From positions 1 through 46,619 of IMG/VR virus record IMGVR_UViG_3300028298_000010: a stretch of DNA of 46,619 nt, one strand, 5' to 3'. The notes beneath the pieces were generated by a model. That model was not told the DNA's origin, did no database searches, and saw only the letters and a program-made list of their open reading frames with translations. The stretch's first letter is position 1, and every line of letters begins with the position of its first letter. This DNA is from a virus. A program made the position numbers and the translations under genes. Of the stretch, positions 32,526-40,391 are shown in pieces.

Positions 32526-35083
32526 TATGGTTTTGCTAGATTTTTAATAAAATTATTGCGTTCAATTCTCTTTGACACAAATGTAGTAAATCCATCCTCA
32601 TCCACATTCAATCCTAATTTTAAACTTTTAAAGGATTGGTTTAAGTTATCCAACTTACCTTCCAAAGATTTAAGCTCGATGATATTGTTTATTTGTGGAT
32701 TCATTTTATAAGGGTTTGATGTATTGAAAGCCATGCCTCCCATGCTATCAAACATGTGTACCTTTTGCTTCCACTCCTTCAAATCTATTTTACCACCATG
32801 TATATCCTCAAAAATATCTCTGAATTGACGTGTTTTTTTGTGATCCATTACAAATTCCGCTTTATGGTAAGTATAAGGACGGCCTCCAACCGCGTTTGAT
32901 TCATCCCTTGGATTACCATCACCTGTATATCCACCTTCATAGTACGCTGCCTGACTTGCAATACTTCTCGCGCTTGCCAACCCTGCTATCAATGCGATTA
33001 ATGCTGCAGCAATAGTAACACCGGCAGCAACTCCACCTTGAGCAGCTGCTTTTGAAACTGCAATTGCTGTATTTGCAACTAATTCAATGGCAGCAAGCCC
33101 TTGTTGTTGACGAACATATTTTTCACGCTGTTTGTTTAAGTCATCCAGTCGCTTTTGTTCCAACTCCAATAACTCAGCGTTACCTCTGTCAGCGATTCCT
33201 TTGGCTGCCTCAACTCTCCTTTCCTGGTTTGCTATCAATGTATCAGTCTCCTTTATCTTGATGGCTAACATTTGCTGTGCGGCATCAATTAGAGCTTTTA
33301 ATAGATCAGCAAAATACTTGATGTTATCTTGCATCCTGTCCTTATTTGACTTTTTCGTTTTCTCGGTAACTGAATCCAATAAATCAAACTCTAATTTTTT
33401 ACGCTTGTTAGCAAACTCGGTTTCTATTTGGAATCTTTCTGCTTCGTTTGTTTGGCCCTGCTCGTTTTGCTTTAAATTAGCGATGGCTTCCGATTCCTGT
33501 AAGTCAAGTAATATCTTTTTCCTTTCATATACCTGAACTTTAAGAGCGCGAATCTCATCTTCGTTTGCTTTTTTGTTTTGGGCTTTTAACTTAGTTATTT
33601 TCTTTTCCAAAAGGAATATTTCAGTCGTTGCATTATCTTCGGTGACGGCATTTAAAGCATCGGCTGTTTCTTTTGCCTGCGTTCTGCTCTCATCGTCTTG
33701 TTTATCCCGGTACTTCTTATCAATAGACTCCAACTTATTAATCAAATCGTTTTTTAAGCCGATTTCGAGTTCTTTCTTTTGTTTAGCTGTTGCATTTATG
33801 CCTGCCAAATCCCTGATCGCTCTTTCGGTGTCAAACTTAGCTTGCTCTCTCTCTTGTTCTTGTGCCACTTTTATATCTTCAATGGCCAACTGTCGGATTC
33901 TATCAGATAAGTCGACCAATTCCTTCAATTTTACTTTAGCTGCTTTTTTAGCGCCTCCGTTGCCCTCAAGTTTATCGAGCTTACCCTGTAAATTATATTT
34001 CTCGTTGATGTAACCGTTTTCTATTCTGTAAAGGTTGTTTATTTCCTGTTGACCCTTTATGAATTTATTAACTCTCGCTTGTTCTGCAGAGCTTAAAATG
34101 TTGATTTCGTTTACCTCTCCACCCTGGGTAACAACGGTCCTTTTTTTGCCGTTATTCGCAAGTAATTTATCTGATATCTCAAGCTCCTTTTTTAAATCAT
34201 CGAGTGATTTTTTACGAAGCTCCTTATTCGCATTCAAAGCTGCAGTTCTTGAGTTCTCGTTTCTTAACAACTCTCCTTCTGTTTTTGTAAGCTCGCCTTG
34301 CTGAACTTTTAACCGGATTGTTAAATCAACAATCTCCTGACTTGTTTTTACAATACTTTTATTGAAAGCATCATTTGCATCAGTAATTGATTTAAGTTGT
34401 TTTTCCCCTTCGAATAAAGCCGTTGCCCATTCAATTATTTTTCCACCGTATATTGTTAATAAAGTTACTCCAAGTGATAAAATAGTGCCGACTGAAAATA
34501 AAGCACCTCCTAATTGAGACATTACACTTGTGGTTTGCTTTCCTTGAGCAGCAAGAGCAGCATTCTCTTTTTTAACCTTTTCCAACGCATCGAAGAAGAT
34601 TGGTAAGTTATTAGAGATAGCCAAAAACCCGACATTAGCAGAAACAGCAAAAGCAGGAAGTTCCCTGCTTATCTGATTTACTGAGTTACCAAGTGAATCG
34701 AATTGTACTTTTGCGTTCTTGACTGCATTTACTTGAGTCCCATTAAATGCGTTTCTCGTTGCAATCGAAACAGCGTTAATCTCGTCCTTAACCCTTACGT
34801 TCGATTGGCTAAGTCTATCAGTTGCTTCTTTTAGCGAACCAATCTGTTTAACTGTTTCGTTCAGTTCCTTGTTATATTTTATAATCAGGGATGGGTTTGC
34901 TGATTTGTTTCTGGCAGCTAATAACTCCTTTTCCTTTTGCTCAAGGATTGTTAACTCTGCGACCTGCTTTACTTGTTCATCGGTAAGTTCTTTATAAACT
35001 CCCTTCACTTGTTGCAGCCCCTTTACGATGCTATCTGTGTCGGCCTTAAGCCTAAATATTTCTTCTGCGATGCCGTTTGCCAT
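32525..35083 (-). CDS. Tape measure protein
   Basis: An 852-residue largely coiled-coil protein (long runs such as EQKEKELLAARNKSAN and NLIDKLESIDKKYRDKQ) with two hydrophobic segments, about 190-220 and 690-735, as usual for tape measures. It is preceded by the tail-chaperone pair with a slippery site. The modest length suggests a short to medium tail. It sets tail length and may help DNA injection. Confidence 0.88.
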   Translation of the reverse strand: MANGIAEEIFRLKADTDSIVKGLQQVKGVYKELTDEQVKQVAELTILEQKEKELLAARNKSANPSLIIKYNKELNETVKQIGSLKEATDRLSQSNVRVKDEINAVSIATRNAFNGTQVNAVKNAKVQFDSLGNSVNQISRELPAFAVSANVGFLAISNNLPIFFDALEKVKKENAALAAQGKQTTSVMSQLGGALFSVGTILSLGVTLLTIYGGKIIEWATALFEGEKQLKSITDANDAFNKSIVKTSQEIVDLTIRLKVQQGELTKTEGELLRNENSRTAALNANKELRKKSLDDLKKELEISDKLLANNGKKRTVVTQGGEVNEINILSSAEQARVNKFIKGQQEINNLYRIENGYINEKYNLQGKLDKLEGNGGAKKAAKVKLKELVDLSDRIRQLAIEDIKVAQEQEREQAKFDTERAIRDLAGINATAKQKKELEIGLKNDLINKLESIDKKYRDKQDDESRTQAKETADALNAVTEDNATTEIFLLEKKITKLKAQNKKANEDEIRALKVQVYERKKILLDLQESEAIANLKQNEQGQTNEAERFQIETEFANKRKKLEFDLLDSVTEKTKKSNKDRMQDNIKYFADLLKALIDAAQQMLAIKIKETDTLIANQERRVEAAKGIADRGNAELLELEQKRLDDLNKQREKYVRQQQGLAAIELVANTAIAVSKAAAQGGVAAGVTIAAALIALIAGLASARSIASQAAYYEGGYTGDGNPRDESNAVGGRPYTYHKAEFVMDHKKTRQFRDIFEDIHGGKIDLKEWKQKVHMFDSMGGMAFNTSNPYKMNPQINNIIELKSLEGKLDNLNQSFKSLKLGLNVDEDGFTTFVSKRIERNNFIKNLAKP

Positions 35084-35085
35084 GA

Positions 35086-35427
35086 CTATTTTTTATTTAG
35101 TTTTTCGTTTTGTTTGTTTATTCTATCAACCTTCTCCAGATAATTATCACAAAAATCTAAGAAGTCAATAAAATGTTTTTTGTTTTCCAGGGCTTCAACT
35201 TGCGAGGCATCGCCGGAGCATGCATTATAAGTTAGCTTGCTCAAGTACTCCATAAAATCGTTATCTACTGCCGAGGAATAAACTTGTAAATTCTCTCGCT
35301 TACCTCTTGTGTCATCGTGCTCTTTAAAAATGAAATTAAATCTTCCTCTGGCGTATTCGAAAACTTTGTTGTGAGCGCTAATCCCATGTGCAAAAAAAAA
35401 CCTCTGCAAATTTCGTCTTTGCTCCAA
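35086..35427 (-). CDS. Tail assembly chaperone T-domain, reached by -1 frameshift
   Basis: This frame overlaps the upstream chaperone gene by 163 nt and lies in its -1 frame. Slippage on the T9 run (35400-35392) after codon 135 would join 135 residues of G to 102 residues of this frame, making a 237-residue GT protein. The reading frame ends 3 nt before the tape-measure start. Independent initiation at its ATG is less likely than frameshifting. G/GT arrangements upstream of tape measures are standard in siphoviruses. Confidence 0.78.
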   Translation of the reverse strand: MEQRRNLQRFFFAHGISAHNKVFEYARGRFNFIFKEHDDTRGKRENLQVYSSAVDNDFMEYLSKLTYNACSGDASQVEALENKKHFIDFLDFCDNYLEKVDRINKQNEKLNKK

Positions 35428-35798
35428 ATCTCCCGCTTCTTTTGGTTATGTGCTTCACTTGGGAAGTCTGGGTCCTCATCTTTTAGGAAATAATAGATGC
35501 CTGCTAAATCTAATATACTGTTCTCCTCGCAAAGAAATTCTTGACGGTGCTTTAACTCATGAAGAATTGAAATAGCCTGAACAATATTCTGGTCCTTGTT
35601 AAGTCCATCTATTGCAACGTTCAGCAAATCCTTTAAATTATTTTCACTAATCTTTAAACCAACGTATCTATCAGCGCGTGCCGCGGATAATCCCCTTGCA
35701 GGACTTATCTCTAAAATATTACTGTGGCAGTACCATATATTGCCCAATGCATCGGTATAAACCTCTTTTAATTTAATGTTTTGTGAGTTGTCAATCAT
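35265..35798 (-). CDS. Tail assembly chaperone G
   Basis: A 177-residue protein; the start at MIDNSQNIKL (35798) is preferred to an earlier ATG because a -7 promoter box lies just upstream (35825-35818). It is helical and acidic with DEDPDFPSEAH. It carries the slippery run at codons 133-136. The 0-frame product is G, and the -1 product is GT. It binds the tape measure during tail assembly (family knowledge). Confidence 0.75.
   Translation of the reverse strand: MIDNSQNIKLKEVYTDALGNIWYCHSNILEISPARGLSAARADRYVGLKISENNLKDLLNVAIDGLNKDQNIVQAISILHELKHRQEFLCEENSILDLAGIYYFLKDEDPDFPSEAHNQKKREIWSKDEICRGFFLHMGLALTTKFSNTPEEDLISFLKSTMTQEVSERIYKFIPRQ
35392..35400 (-). promoter_or_regulatory. -1 ribosomal slippery run (T9)
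   Basis: On the minus strand the codons GGT TTT TTT TTG contain nine T in a row, allowing X-XXY-YYZ type slippage into the frame of 35086-35427. The run lies at the overlap of the two tail-chaperone frames. Confidence 0.75.
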
Positions 35799-35817
35799 GT
35801 TTCCTGTTTTTATGAAA

Positions 35818-35825
35818 CAAATGTA
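35818..35825 (-). promoter_or_regulatory. -7 promoter box of the tail-chaperone/tape-measure operon
   Basis: TACATTTG on the minus strand, 19 nt before the ATG at 35798, directly after a T-rich hairpin (35828-35861). No good -33 element. Confidence 0.5.
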
Positions 35826-35827
35826 AT

Positions 35828-35861
35828 AAAAAAAGTCCCACATTTCTGCAAGACTTTTTTT
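35828..35861 (-). terminator. Terminator-like hairpin, possibly bidirectional
   Basis: Stem AAAAAAAGTC / GACTTTTTTT (10 bp, mostly A-U) with a 14 nt loop. It ends in T-runs on both strands. It separates the region under the 35926-35933 box from the tail operon. Confidence 0.5.
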
Positions 35862-35925
35862 ACTAACTAAAAAGTAACCCTTAACGAAACTTTTTAACTT
35901 AACCTACATTGGCATATTGGTTGAG

Positions 35926-35933
35926 CAAATATA
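35926..35933 (-). promoter_or_regulatory. Additional -7 box in the terminase-tail gap
   Basis: TATATTTG on the minus strand. Transcription from here would meet the hairpin 35828-35861 after about 60-90 nt, so it may make a short RNA. The rest of the gap (35862-36052) contains an inverted segment pair CATTGG/CCAATG and no gene. Confidence 0.35.
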
Positions 35934-36052
35934 CAAATTATATAATTGCTTCGGAATATTGTATATAATTTTATTAAAATATTGTGCTTTTTAAAAACCT
36001 GGTGCCGTTTCTCCATCGGCTCAATACCAATGTTTTAGGGATTTTCTTATTT

Positions 36053-37300
36053 TTACCTCAACTTAATAAATGATTTGAAAAAAGCGTTTAAATAATAACG
36101 GTAAGTATCAAGTAAATGGGTAAGGGTTGAGTCCGTTTTTTTATCAATATCTCCGCTTGGTAATACTTGCACGCGCTCCATATCCTTTATCAAGTACTCA
36201 CAATCGGGGTGCACCATTACCTTCGGATGCCTGTAAAGGATTGAGTTACACAACACCCTGTTGTTTTCTATTGAAGGATTGGATGCAGGAACTTTGAATT
36301 GGTGGGTCTGTAAATCAAGCTTGTTTTTAATTACAGTATAATAGTTTATGTTTTTGCCTGCTAATCCGCTTCTGCTCTGGCCCGATGCATCCCCGGTAAC
36401 GATAAAGTAATGCTTGTCTAATTTAACCCTGATGGCATCGCACATCTCGTAAATGTCGCTGTTCATCAATCGGAACTCATGCCTTGTATAAATATAACTA
36501 TGATCGTCTGGGTGCTGAGAAGCGATGCATGTCATTGGGCTTATATTAAAGTCAAATGATAAATAAACAGGTAAATCTGTTCTTAACTCTCCAAAGTCCT
36601 TAACGTGTTTGTCACGCTTGAAAGTATACATAAAGGCCAACCCTGTTAAATTAACGAACTGAGCAAGGTATTCTTGTGCCCACGTTAAAGGGTCGGTTGT
36701 TTCCTCAATCTCTTTTAACTCCTCACTTGATATATATGGATTTGTTGAGGTTGGCATTTGGAAGGATGCCCAATTTGAATACTTTTTAAAATAGTCAAAT
36801 ATCTCGTGGAAGAATGTACCAAAGGCGGGAGAGGAAAAGAAAAAAGCATCTCCTCTATAATCGGTAAGGGTTGCTCTGATACATTTCTCCCATTGGTATT
36901 TTAGATTTTTAGCAAAGGCAGCTTCATCAACAATAACTCGGTGGTATTTTTTAGAACGGCCTGCATTCTTTTTCTCCAAGGACCACAACTTTATTTCTCC
37001 TCCAGTATTTATTCGGATTGTGTGCTTGGACTCTGATTTATAAATCGTGATTGGTTCCAGTCGCTCTTTTAACTCCTCCCAAAAGTCCTCAAACAAAGCA
37101 GGGTCCGGTGCAAAATAACCAACATTCTGTCCTTTGAGCATAGTTTCCATTGAAAGCTTAACCGCAAGGATTGTTTTGCCCCACCTCCTTCCGTTGGCAA
37201 TAACATTAAAACGCTTTGCACCTTCTATTATTAGAGTCTGTCCCTTGTGAGGCTTTGGCTTAAAAATCTTTACTATTTTCTCAATTACCGTTCCTATCAT
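36053..37300 (-). CDS. terL: Terminase large subunit
   Basis: A 415-residue DNA packaging motor. ATPase Walker A GRRWGKT is at 37-43, with Walker B/catalytic carboxylate VIVDEAAFA in the first half. The nuclease domain includes SFDFNISPM and VTGDASG acidic motifs in the second half. It overlaps the small subunit gene by 4 nt. The length is within the family range. It cuts and translocates phage DNA into the head. Confidence 0.94.
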   Translation of the reverse strand: MIGTVIEKIVKIFKPKPHKGQTLIIEGAKRFNVIANGRRWGKTILAVKLSMETMLKGQNVGYFAPDPALFEDFWEELKERLEPITIYKSESKHTIRINTGGEIKLWSLEKKNAGRSKKYHRVIVDEAAFAKNLKYQWEKCIRATLTDYRGDAFFFSSPAFGTFFHEIFDYFKKYSNWASFQMPTSTNPYISSEELKEIEETTDPLTWAQEYLAQFVNLTGLAFMYTFKRDKHVKDFGELRTDLPVYLSFDFNISPMTCIASQHPDDHSYIYTRHEFRLMNSDIYEMCDAIRVKLDKHYFIVTGDASGQSRSGLAGKNINYYTVIKNKLDLQTHQFKVPASNPSIENNRVLCNSILYRHPKVMVHPDCEYLIKDMERVQVLPSGDIDKKTDSTLTHLLDTYRYYLNAFFKSFIKLR

Positions 37301-37788
37301 TTTTTAGGGCTTTCTGTTTCATCCTCAACAACAACAACCTTGGTCACTTCTTCTGCTTTTGCAACTTGGTTTGGTTTAGCCATTACATTATCTCCTGTCA
37401 TTTTATTATCGAGTTCAATAGCCTTCATTATATCGCTTAAATCAGGTGCTACTTTTACCTTTGTTTTTTTTCCATCTACAAATATGGTTTTTTCGGTGTA
37501 GTATTTACCAGAAGCGATTTTAGCAAGTATCTCACGTTTACGAGCAACTGTTAAAATGTGCCCTACTTTCTCTTTTGCTAAAGCTGTTGTTAATTTAGTG
37601 GTAATTTTTGCCTCAATTCTTTCCTGACTTTCCCGAATATAATCGTTTATTCCCGAATCTTTCGCTAAAATCCCGACTTTGTTTTGGGCTGTTTTTTTTG
37701 TAATCCCTTGCCACACAATCATTATGGCATCAATCGGGAGTTTTCCCTCTAAAATTAAATTTGCATACCGTTTTTTTTGCTCATTCAT
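37297..37788 (-). CDS. terS: Terminase small subunit
   Basis: A 163-residue protein with an N-terminal helix-turn-helix-like region (YANLILEGKLPIDAIMIVWQG) and helical oligomerisation core. It recognises phage DNA for packaging together with TerL, with which it overlaps by 4 nt. A consensus promoter ends 5 nt before the ATG, so the message is nearly leaderless. Confidence 0.85.
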   Translation of the reverse strand: MNEQKKRYANLILEGKLPIDAIMIVWQGITKKTAQNKVGILAKDSGINDYIRESQERIEAKITTKLTTALAKEKVGHILTVARKREILAKIASGKYYTEKTIFVDGKKTKVKVAPDLSDIMKAIELDNKMTGDNVMAKPNQVAKAEEVTKVVVVEDETESPKK

Positions 37789-37793
37789 CGTAA

Positions 37794-37824
37794 CAAATGT
37801 AATTAATTTTAATTAAAAGCAAAA
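37794..37824 (-). promoter_or_regulatory. Consensus promoter of the terminase operon
   Basis: -33 TTTTG (37824-37820), 18 nt, -7 TACATTTG (37801-37794). The ATG begins at 37788, 5 nt after the box, which predicts a leaderless transcript. Confidence 0.75.
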
Positions 37825-37829
37825 TAAGG

Positions 37830-38333
37830 CTATTTTTGGATTGACTTTAGGGCTTGATTATCTATTGAAAATAACCTATTATCTTTTGATAAATACATTC
37901 CCTCAAATAGTAATTGAGAGTTTTTTATTTCAGTTAGTAAGGCTTTCTTATCAACTTCATATAATTTTACAGATTCATAATTTACTGATTCGTAAGCCTT
38001 ATCACATAATCTTTCTTTTTTTGGGATTGAAATATTGGTTAATCCTTTTAATGCTTGTATAAAAGCCATTTCAGTATTATAAGCTTCTTCTTCTATTAGG
38101 TTTTCAGAATGAATCTTAATTATTGGGGATAAACCGTTATTGTATATTTTTTTAATAGTGTTTATCTTTTTTAGGTTTTAGCCCTTCATTTTAAGGTGCT
38201 GCCATGCTCTTTTGCCTATTCCTTTGCCAACATAAAAAACCTTATTATTTAGTGGATTTATTAGAAAATAAACGTAAAAACCACTTGGATTGATTGATAA
38301 GTAAGCGCTATCTATTTCTTTTTTTATATCCAT
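37830..38333 (-). pseudogene. GIY-YIG endonuclease gene broken by an in-frame stop
   Basis: The first 51 codons (from ATG 38333) encode a GIY-YIG domain of the LEM-3 type: FYVYFLI at 19-25 and KVFYVGKGIGKRAWQHL at 31-47. A TAA at 38180-38178 interrupts; the same frame stays open from there to 37830 with EEEAYNTEMAFIQALKG, the expected helix following the fold. One alternative frame near the break also reads protein-like, so a small indel in the A-rich stretch may have occurred as well. It is probably a decaying homing endonuclease. Confidence 0.72.
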
Positions 38334-38338
38334 TATAG

Positions 38339-38346
38339 CAAATGTA
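38339..38346 (-). promoter_or_regulatory. -7 promoter box before the broken GIY-YIG gene
   Basis: TACATTTG on the minus strand, 5 nt before the ATG at 38333. The T-run of the upstream terminator lies 16 nt further up. No canonical -33. Confidence 0.4.
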
Positions 38347-38362
38347 GGAAAAATCCCAAACT

Positions 38363-38391
38363 AAAAAAATCCTCCCATTGCTGAGAGGATT
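38363..38391 (-). terminator. Terminator upstream of the broken GIY-YIG gene
   Basis: Stem AATCCTC / GAGGATT (38368-38374 with 38385-38391) followed on the minus strand by seven T (38369-38363). Confidence 0.8.
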
Positions 38392-38518
38392 AAAACTTGG
38401 CTTTGACGAGTCGAACGTCCCCTTTCTGTATGTCTTATGAGATAGGTAAATCAACACCTAGTTTTATAGCAACCACGCTCAGAATGTAAACCTACCGCCT
38501 TCACTATCGGCCTTGTTT
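38392..38518 (-). other. Non-coding gap with a tRNA T-arm-like hairpin
   Basis: No gene is visible. On the minus strand GACG-TTCGACT-CGTC (around 38408-38422) fits a tRNA T-arm with the conserved GTTCGANTC loop, but no acceptor, D or anticodon arm can be paired with it. A TAGGT/ACCTA hairpin follows upstream. Possibly a structured leader or a tRNA remnant. Confidence 0.35.
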
Positions 38519-38698
38519 TTATTTTGTTTTTGGTATTATTGAAACGAATTTATAGTTTGCGCACTTGGGAGAGTTTGCCTTATCAATTAGTCTTTTTTCG
38601 TATTTCCAATATGCGGCTCTTTTTTCTAAAGCTTTATTGCTTGGTCTTCCAACCTTCCATACTTCGTAATAAGGGTTTTCAATGTTAAATAATTCCAT
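38519..38698 (-). CDS. Small hypothetical protein
   Basis: A 59-residue basic protein starting MELFNIENPYYEVWKV. A longer reading from 38827 would cross the terminator at 38722-38753, so the downstream ATG is preferred. It contains GRPSNKALEKRAAYWKYEK, a helical basic patch. Function unknown. Confidence 0.6.
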   Translation of the reverse strand: MELFNIENPYYEVWKVGRPSNKALEKRAAYWKYEKRLIDKANSPKCANYKFVSIIPKTK

Positions 38699-38721
38699 TG
38701 TTTTTGTTTTTGTAAATTTAT

Positions 38722-38753
38722 AAAAAAACTCCCACCAATTTATAGTGAGAGTT
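38722..38753 (-). terminator. Terminator or attenuator before the 38519-38698 gene
   Basis: Stem 38727-38735 with 38745-38753, complete on the minus-strand RNA thanks to a U.G pair, followed by seven T (38728-38722). It lies between a -7 box (38832-38825) and the ATG at 38698. Confidence 0.75.
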
Positions 38754-38824
38754 ATTTTTTGCGGATAAGTTGACAACCTTAAACCTTGGGGCATTTTAAA
38801 TGCTATTTGGAATAATCCGCGAAG

Positions 38825-38832
38825 CAAATGTA
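38825..38832 (-). promoter_or_regulatory. -7 promoter box
   Basis: TACATTTG on the minus strand, downstream of the gene 38840-39265. With the terminator at 38722-38753 it would delimit an RNA of about 95 nt. Confidence 0.4.
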
Positions 38833-38839
38833 TTAATTT

Positions 38840-39265
38840 TTATTGATTAAGTAATTTTTGAATAGTTGGTATTGACTTTGAAATTAATTGAGCATATTCT
38901 TTTTGGAGCAGGTCGATTTTATATTGATGAAACTTTGCCATGTGCTCAAACATTACCAAGGCTATATCTGGAGGCATATAGTTTACTGAAAACATTACCG
39001 CTTCATCTTTTTTTACATCGACCATATTTGCAACTTGTTGATTTGAGAACCCGAATATTGGCATTACAATTACTTGTTCTTTTACCTCCTCGCAAAACAA
39101 ATCTGGCTTCTTTACTCCAAGGTTCACTAATTCCATTTGAAGCCTTACGTTCAAAACTAAGTGCCTTTGATTTAGCAGGATTTTAGCATACTTTTTTAAG
39201 GCTTTTAGCTCTGTTTGATGCGCCACTATTTCATCGCTTATGTCTGATAGTTTTTTGTAGTTCAT
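38840..39265 (-). CDS. Hypothetical protein
   Basis: A 141-residue helical protein (KKLSDISDEIVAHQTELKAL; EHMAKFHQYKIDLLQKEYA). No family recognised. It is downstream of the attI-like site 2 and terminates before a promoter box. Confidence 0.65.
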   Translation of the reverse strand: MNYKKLSDISDEIVAHQTELKALKKYAKILLNQRHLVLNVRLQMELVNLGVKKPDLFCEEVKEQVIVMPIFGFSNQQVANMVDVKKDEAVMFSVNYMPPDIALVMFEHMAKFHQYKIDLLQKEYAQLISKSIPTIQKLLNQ

Positions 39266-39266
39266 T

Positions 39267-39350
39267 TTAGATTATCTCTTTGGTGGTTTCTTTTTGAATA
39301 ATTCTAGTTACATTTTCCAATTTTAAAATAGTGACTTTAGAATTTAACAT
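39267..39350 (-). CDS. Very short reading frame beside attI-like site 2
   Basis: 27 codons, MLNSKVTILKLENVTRI and on, ending right at the start of the next gene. The ATG is 8 nt from attI-like site 2, just as the recombinase ATG is 9 nt from attI-like site 1. It may be only a leader peptide. Confidence 0.3.
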   Translation of the reverse strand: MLNSKVTILKLENVTRIIQKETTKEII

Positions 39351-39357
39351 TTTAGAT

Positions 39358-39404
39358 TATTGATTTTATTGGTAGTTTGAGAGTTTTCGTACATATACTA
39401 GTTA
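39358..39404. other. attI-like site 2
   Basis: 43 bp before core GTTA (39401-39404). It aligns without gaps to attI-like site 1 (46068-46110) at 31 of 43 positions, including the first ten bases TATTGATTTT and TACATA near the core. Four cassettes follow it. Confidence 0.8.
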
Positions 39405-39439
39405 CCTGCAAGCGGTGGCGGTGTTATTTATATTTTTGA

Positions 39440-39673
39440 TTATATAAGTTCACTTAATTTATACTCTTTTGAAACCCACCCGTTTTGTGCTTCCGTCGTA
39501 CTATACCAAACAGTAGCTCTTGCTGTTTCTTCACTAATATATAAACCATTCCAATCCATTCTTAGATTAACGATTGCACCTTCTCCATCGGGTGTTTTTA
39601 CTAATTGTCCTAAACTGAATTTAGGCATTTGCTCTAATCTTTCTAAGATTGCTTTATTATATTCTGTTTTCAT
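39440..39673 (-). CDS. Small hypothetical protein, cassette A
   Basis: A 77-residue protein with FSLGQLVKTPDGEGAIVNLR followed by a Trp-rich WNGLYIS and VWYST pattern, similar to small beta-barrel (KOW/SH3-like) phage proteins. Function unknown. Confidence 0.7.
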   Translation of the reverse strand: MKTEYNKAILERLEQMPKFSLGQLVKTPDGEGAIVNLRMDWNGLYISEETARATVWYSTTEAQNGWVSKEYKLSELI

Positions 39674-39683
39674 ATGATTTTTA

Positions 39684-39902
39684 TTATTTATTACAAATTA
39701 TACTTCCTATACTATTACAATGATTCAGTATAATATTTCCTTTACCTTCCATTTTTAGTTCATCATTCTCATACATATCTTTCAATTCAGCAACGTGTCT
39801 TAAAATCTCATGTTGTTCTTGTTTATTAAGTATGACAGAATCCTTTAATCTGCTTACCGTATGCTTATTAAAAGCATCAATGTTGTAAGTTGTTTTTTTC
39901 AT
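39684..39902 (-). CDS. Small hypothetical protein, cassette A
   Basis: A 72-residue helical charged protein (LNKQEQHEILRHVAELKDM). It lies 10 nt upstream of the other cassette A gene, with its start next to the attC-like site. No family recognised. Confidence 0.6.
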   Translation of the reverse strand: MKKTTYNIDAFNKHTVSRLKDSVILNKQEQHEILRHVAELKDMYENDELKMEGKGNIILNHCNSIGSIICNK

Positions 39903-39951
39903 ATCTATGTTTTTTATATTAAAGTCTTATAGCAACATTCAGTCCGCCAGC

Positions 39952-40006
39952 AGGTAACACAACCTTGTAGCCATAAAGAAACGGCTACAAGCTTCGTTCG
40001 TTATAA
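39952..40006. other. attC-like site of cassette A
   Basis: A 55 bp palindrome from AGGTAAC to GTTATAA (40000-40006), with a perfect 9 bp inner stem CTTGTAGCC (39964-39972) / GGCTACAAG (39983-39991). Confidence 0.88.
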
Positions 40007-40148
40007 GCCATTGGCGAAAAGCCAACGGTTCGCTTCGCCTTATAACACAGGCTTGGCAAAAGGCTTACATTCGTTCTTCGTATTATCATTTCGTTTCAAA
40101 AATTTAATAAATAAAAAGCCATCGCACTTTATAATTTTTTGCAAAAAT

Positions 40149-40391
40149 TTAAGAGGTTTCGTTAATTATCAATTCCCATTTATCGGGTGTAAAAACTTCT
40201 ACTATAATTTTACCTTTCTCGCCAATTACTTTTCTTTGAAAACTGTCGCCAACATTTGTGTCCATAGTCCAAACGGCTATCCCAATATAAACACCTTCTC
40301 TCCAACATTTATATTTTGCTCCAAAAACCAAAATATGTTTTTCGCTTTCGCTTGGATTAAGCGATTTTAAATAATCTTGTAGTTCACACAT
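40149..40391 (-). CDS. Small hypothetical protein, cassette B
   Basis: An 80-residue protein with beta-type segments (KHILVFGAKYKCWREGVYIG, AVWTMD). One-base overlap with the upstream gene (TAATG). No family recognised. Confidence 0.62.
   Translation of the reverse strand: MCELQDYLKSLNPSESEKHILVFGAKYKCWREGVYIGIAVWTMDTNVGDSFQRKVIGEKGKIIVEVFTPDKWELIINETS

Larger units (their letters stand above)
39402..40000. mobile_element. Integron-like cassette A
   Basis: A 599 bp unit that starts GTTACCTGC (39401-39409). Its palindrome starts with the exact complement GCAGGTAAC (39950-39958). It carries two small genes on the minus strand. Confidence 0.87.

Noticed and set aside
33132-34013. Long open frames on the plus strand within the tape-measure gene
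   Set aside because: They are antisense to a coiled-coil gene whose codon bias leaves the opposite strand open; no start context or homology, and no other plus-strand gene exists in the window.
38400-38520. Complete tRNA gene
   Set aside because: Only the T-arm motif fits; no acceptor stem, D-arm or anticodon arm could be paired.
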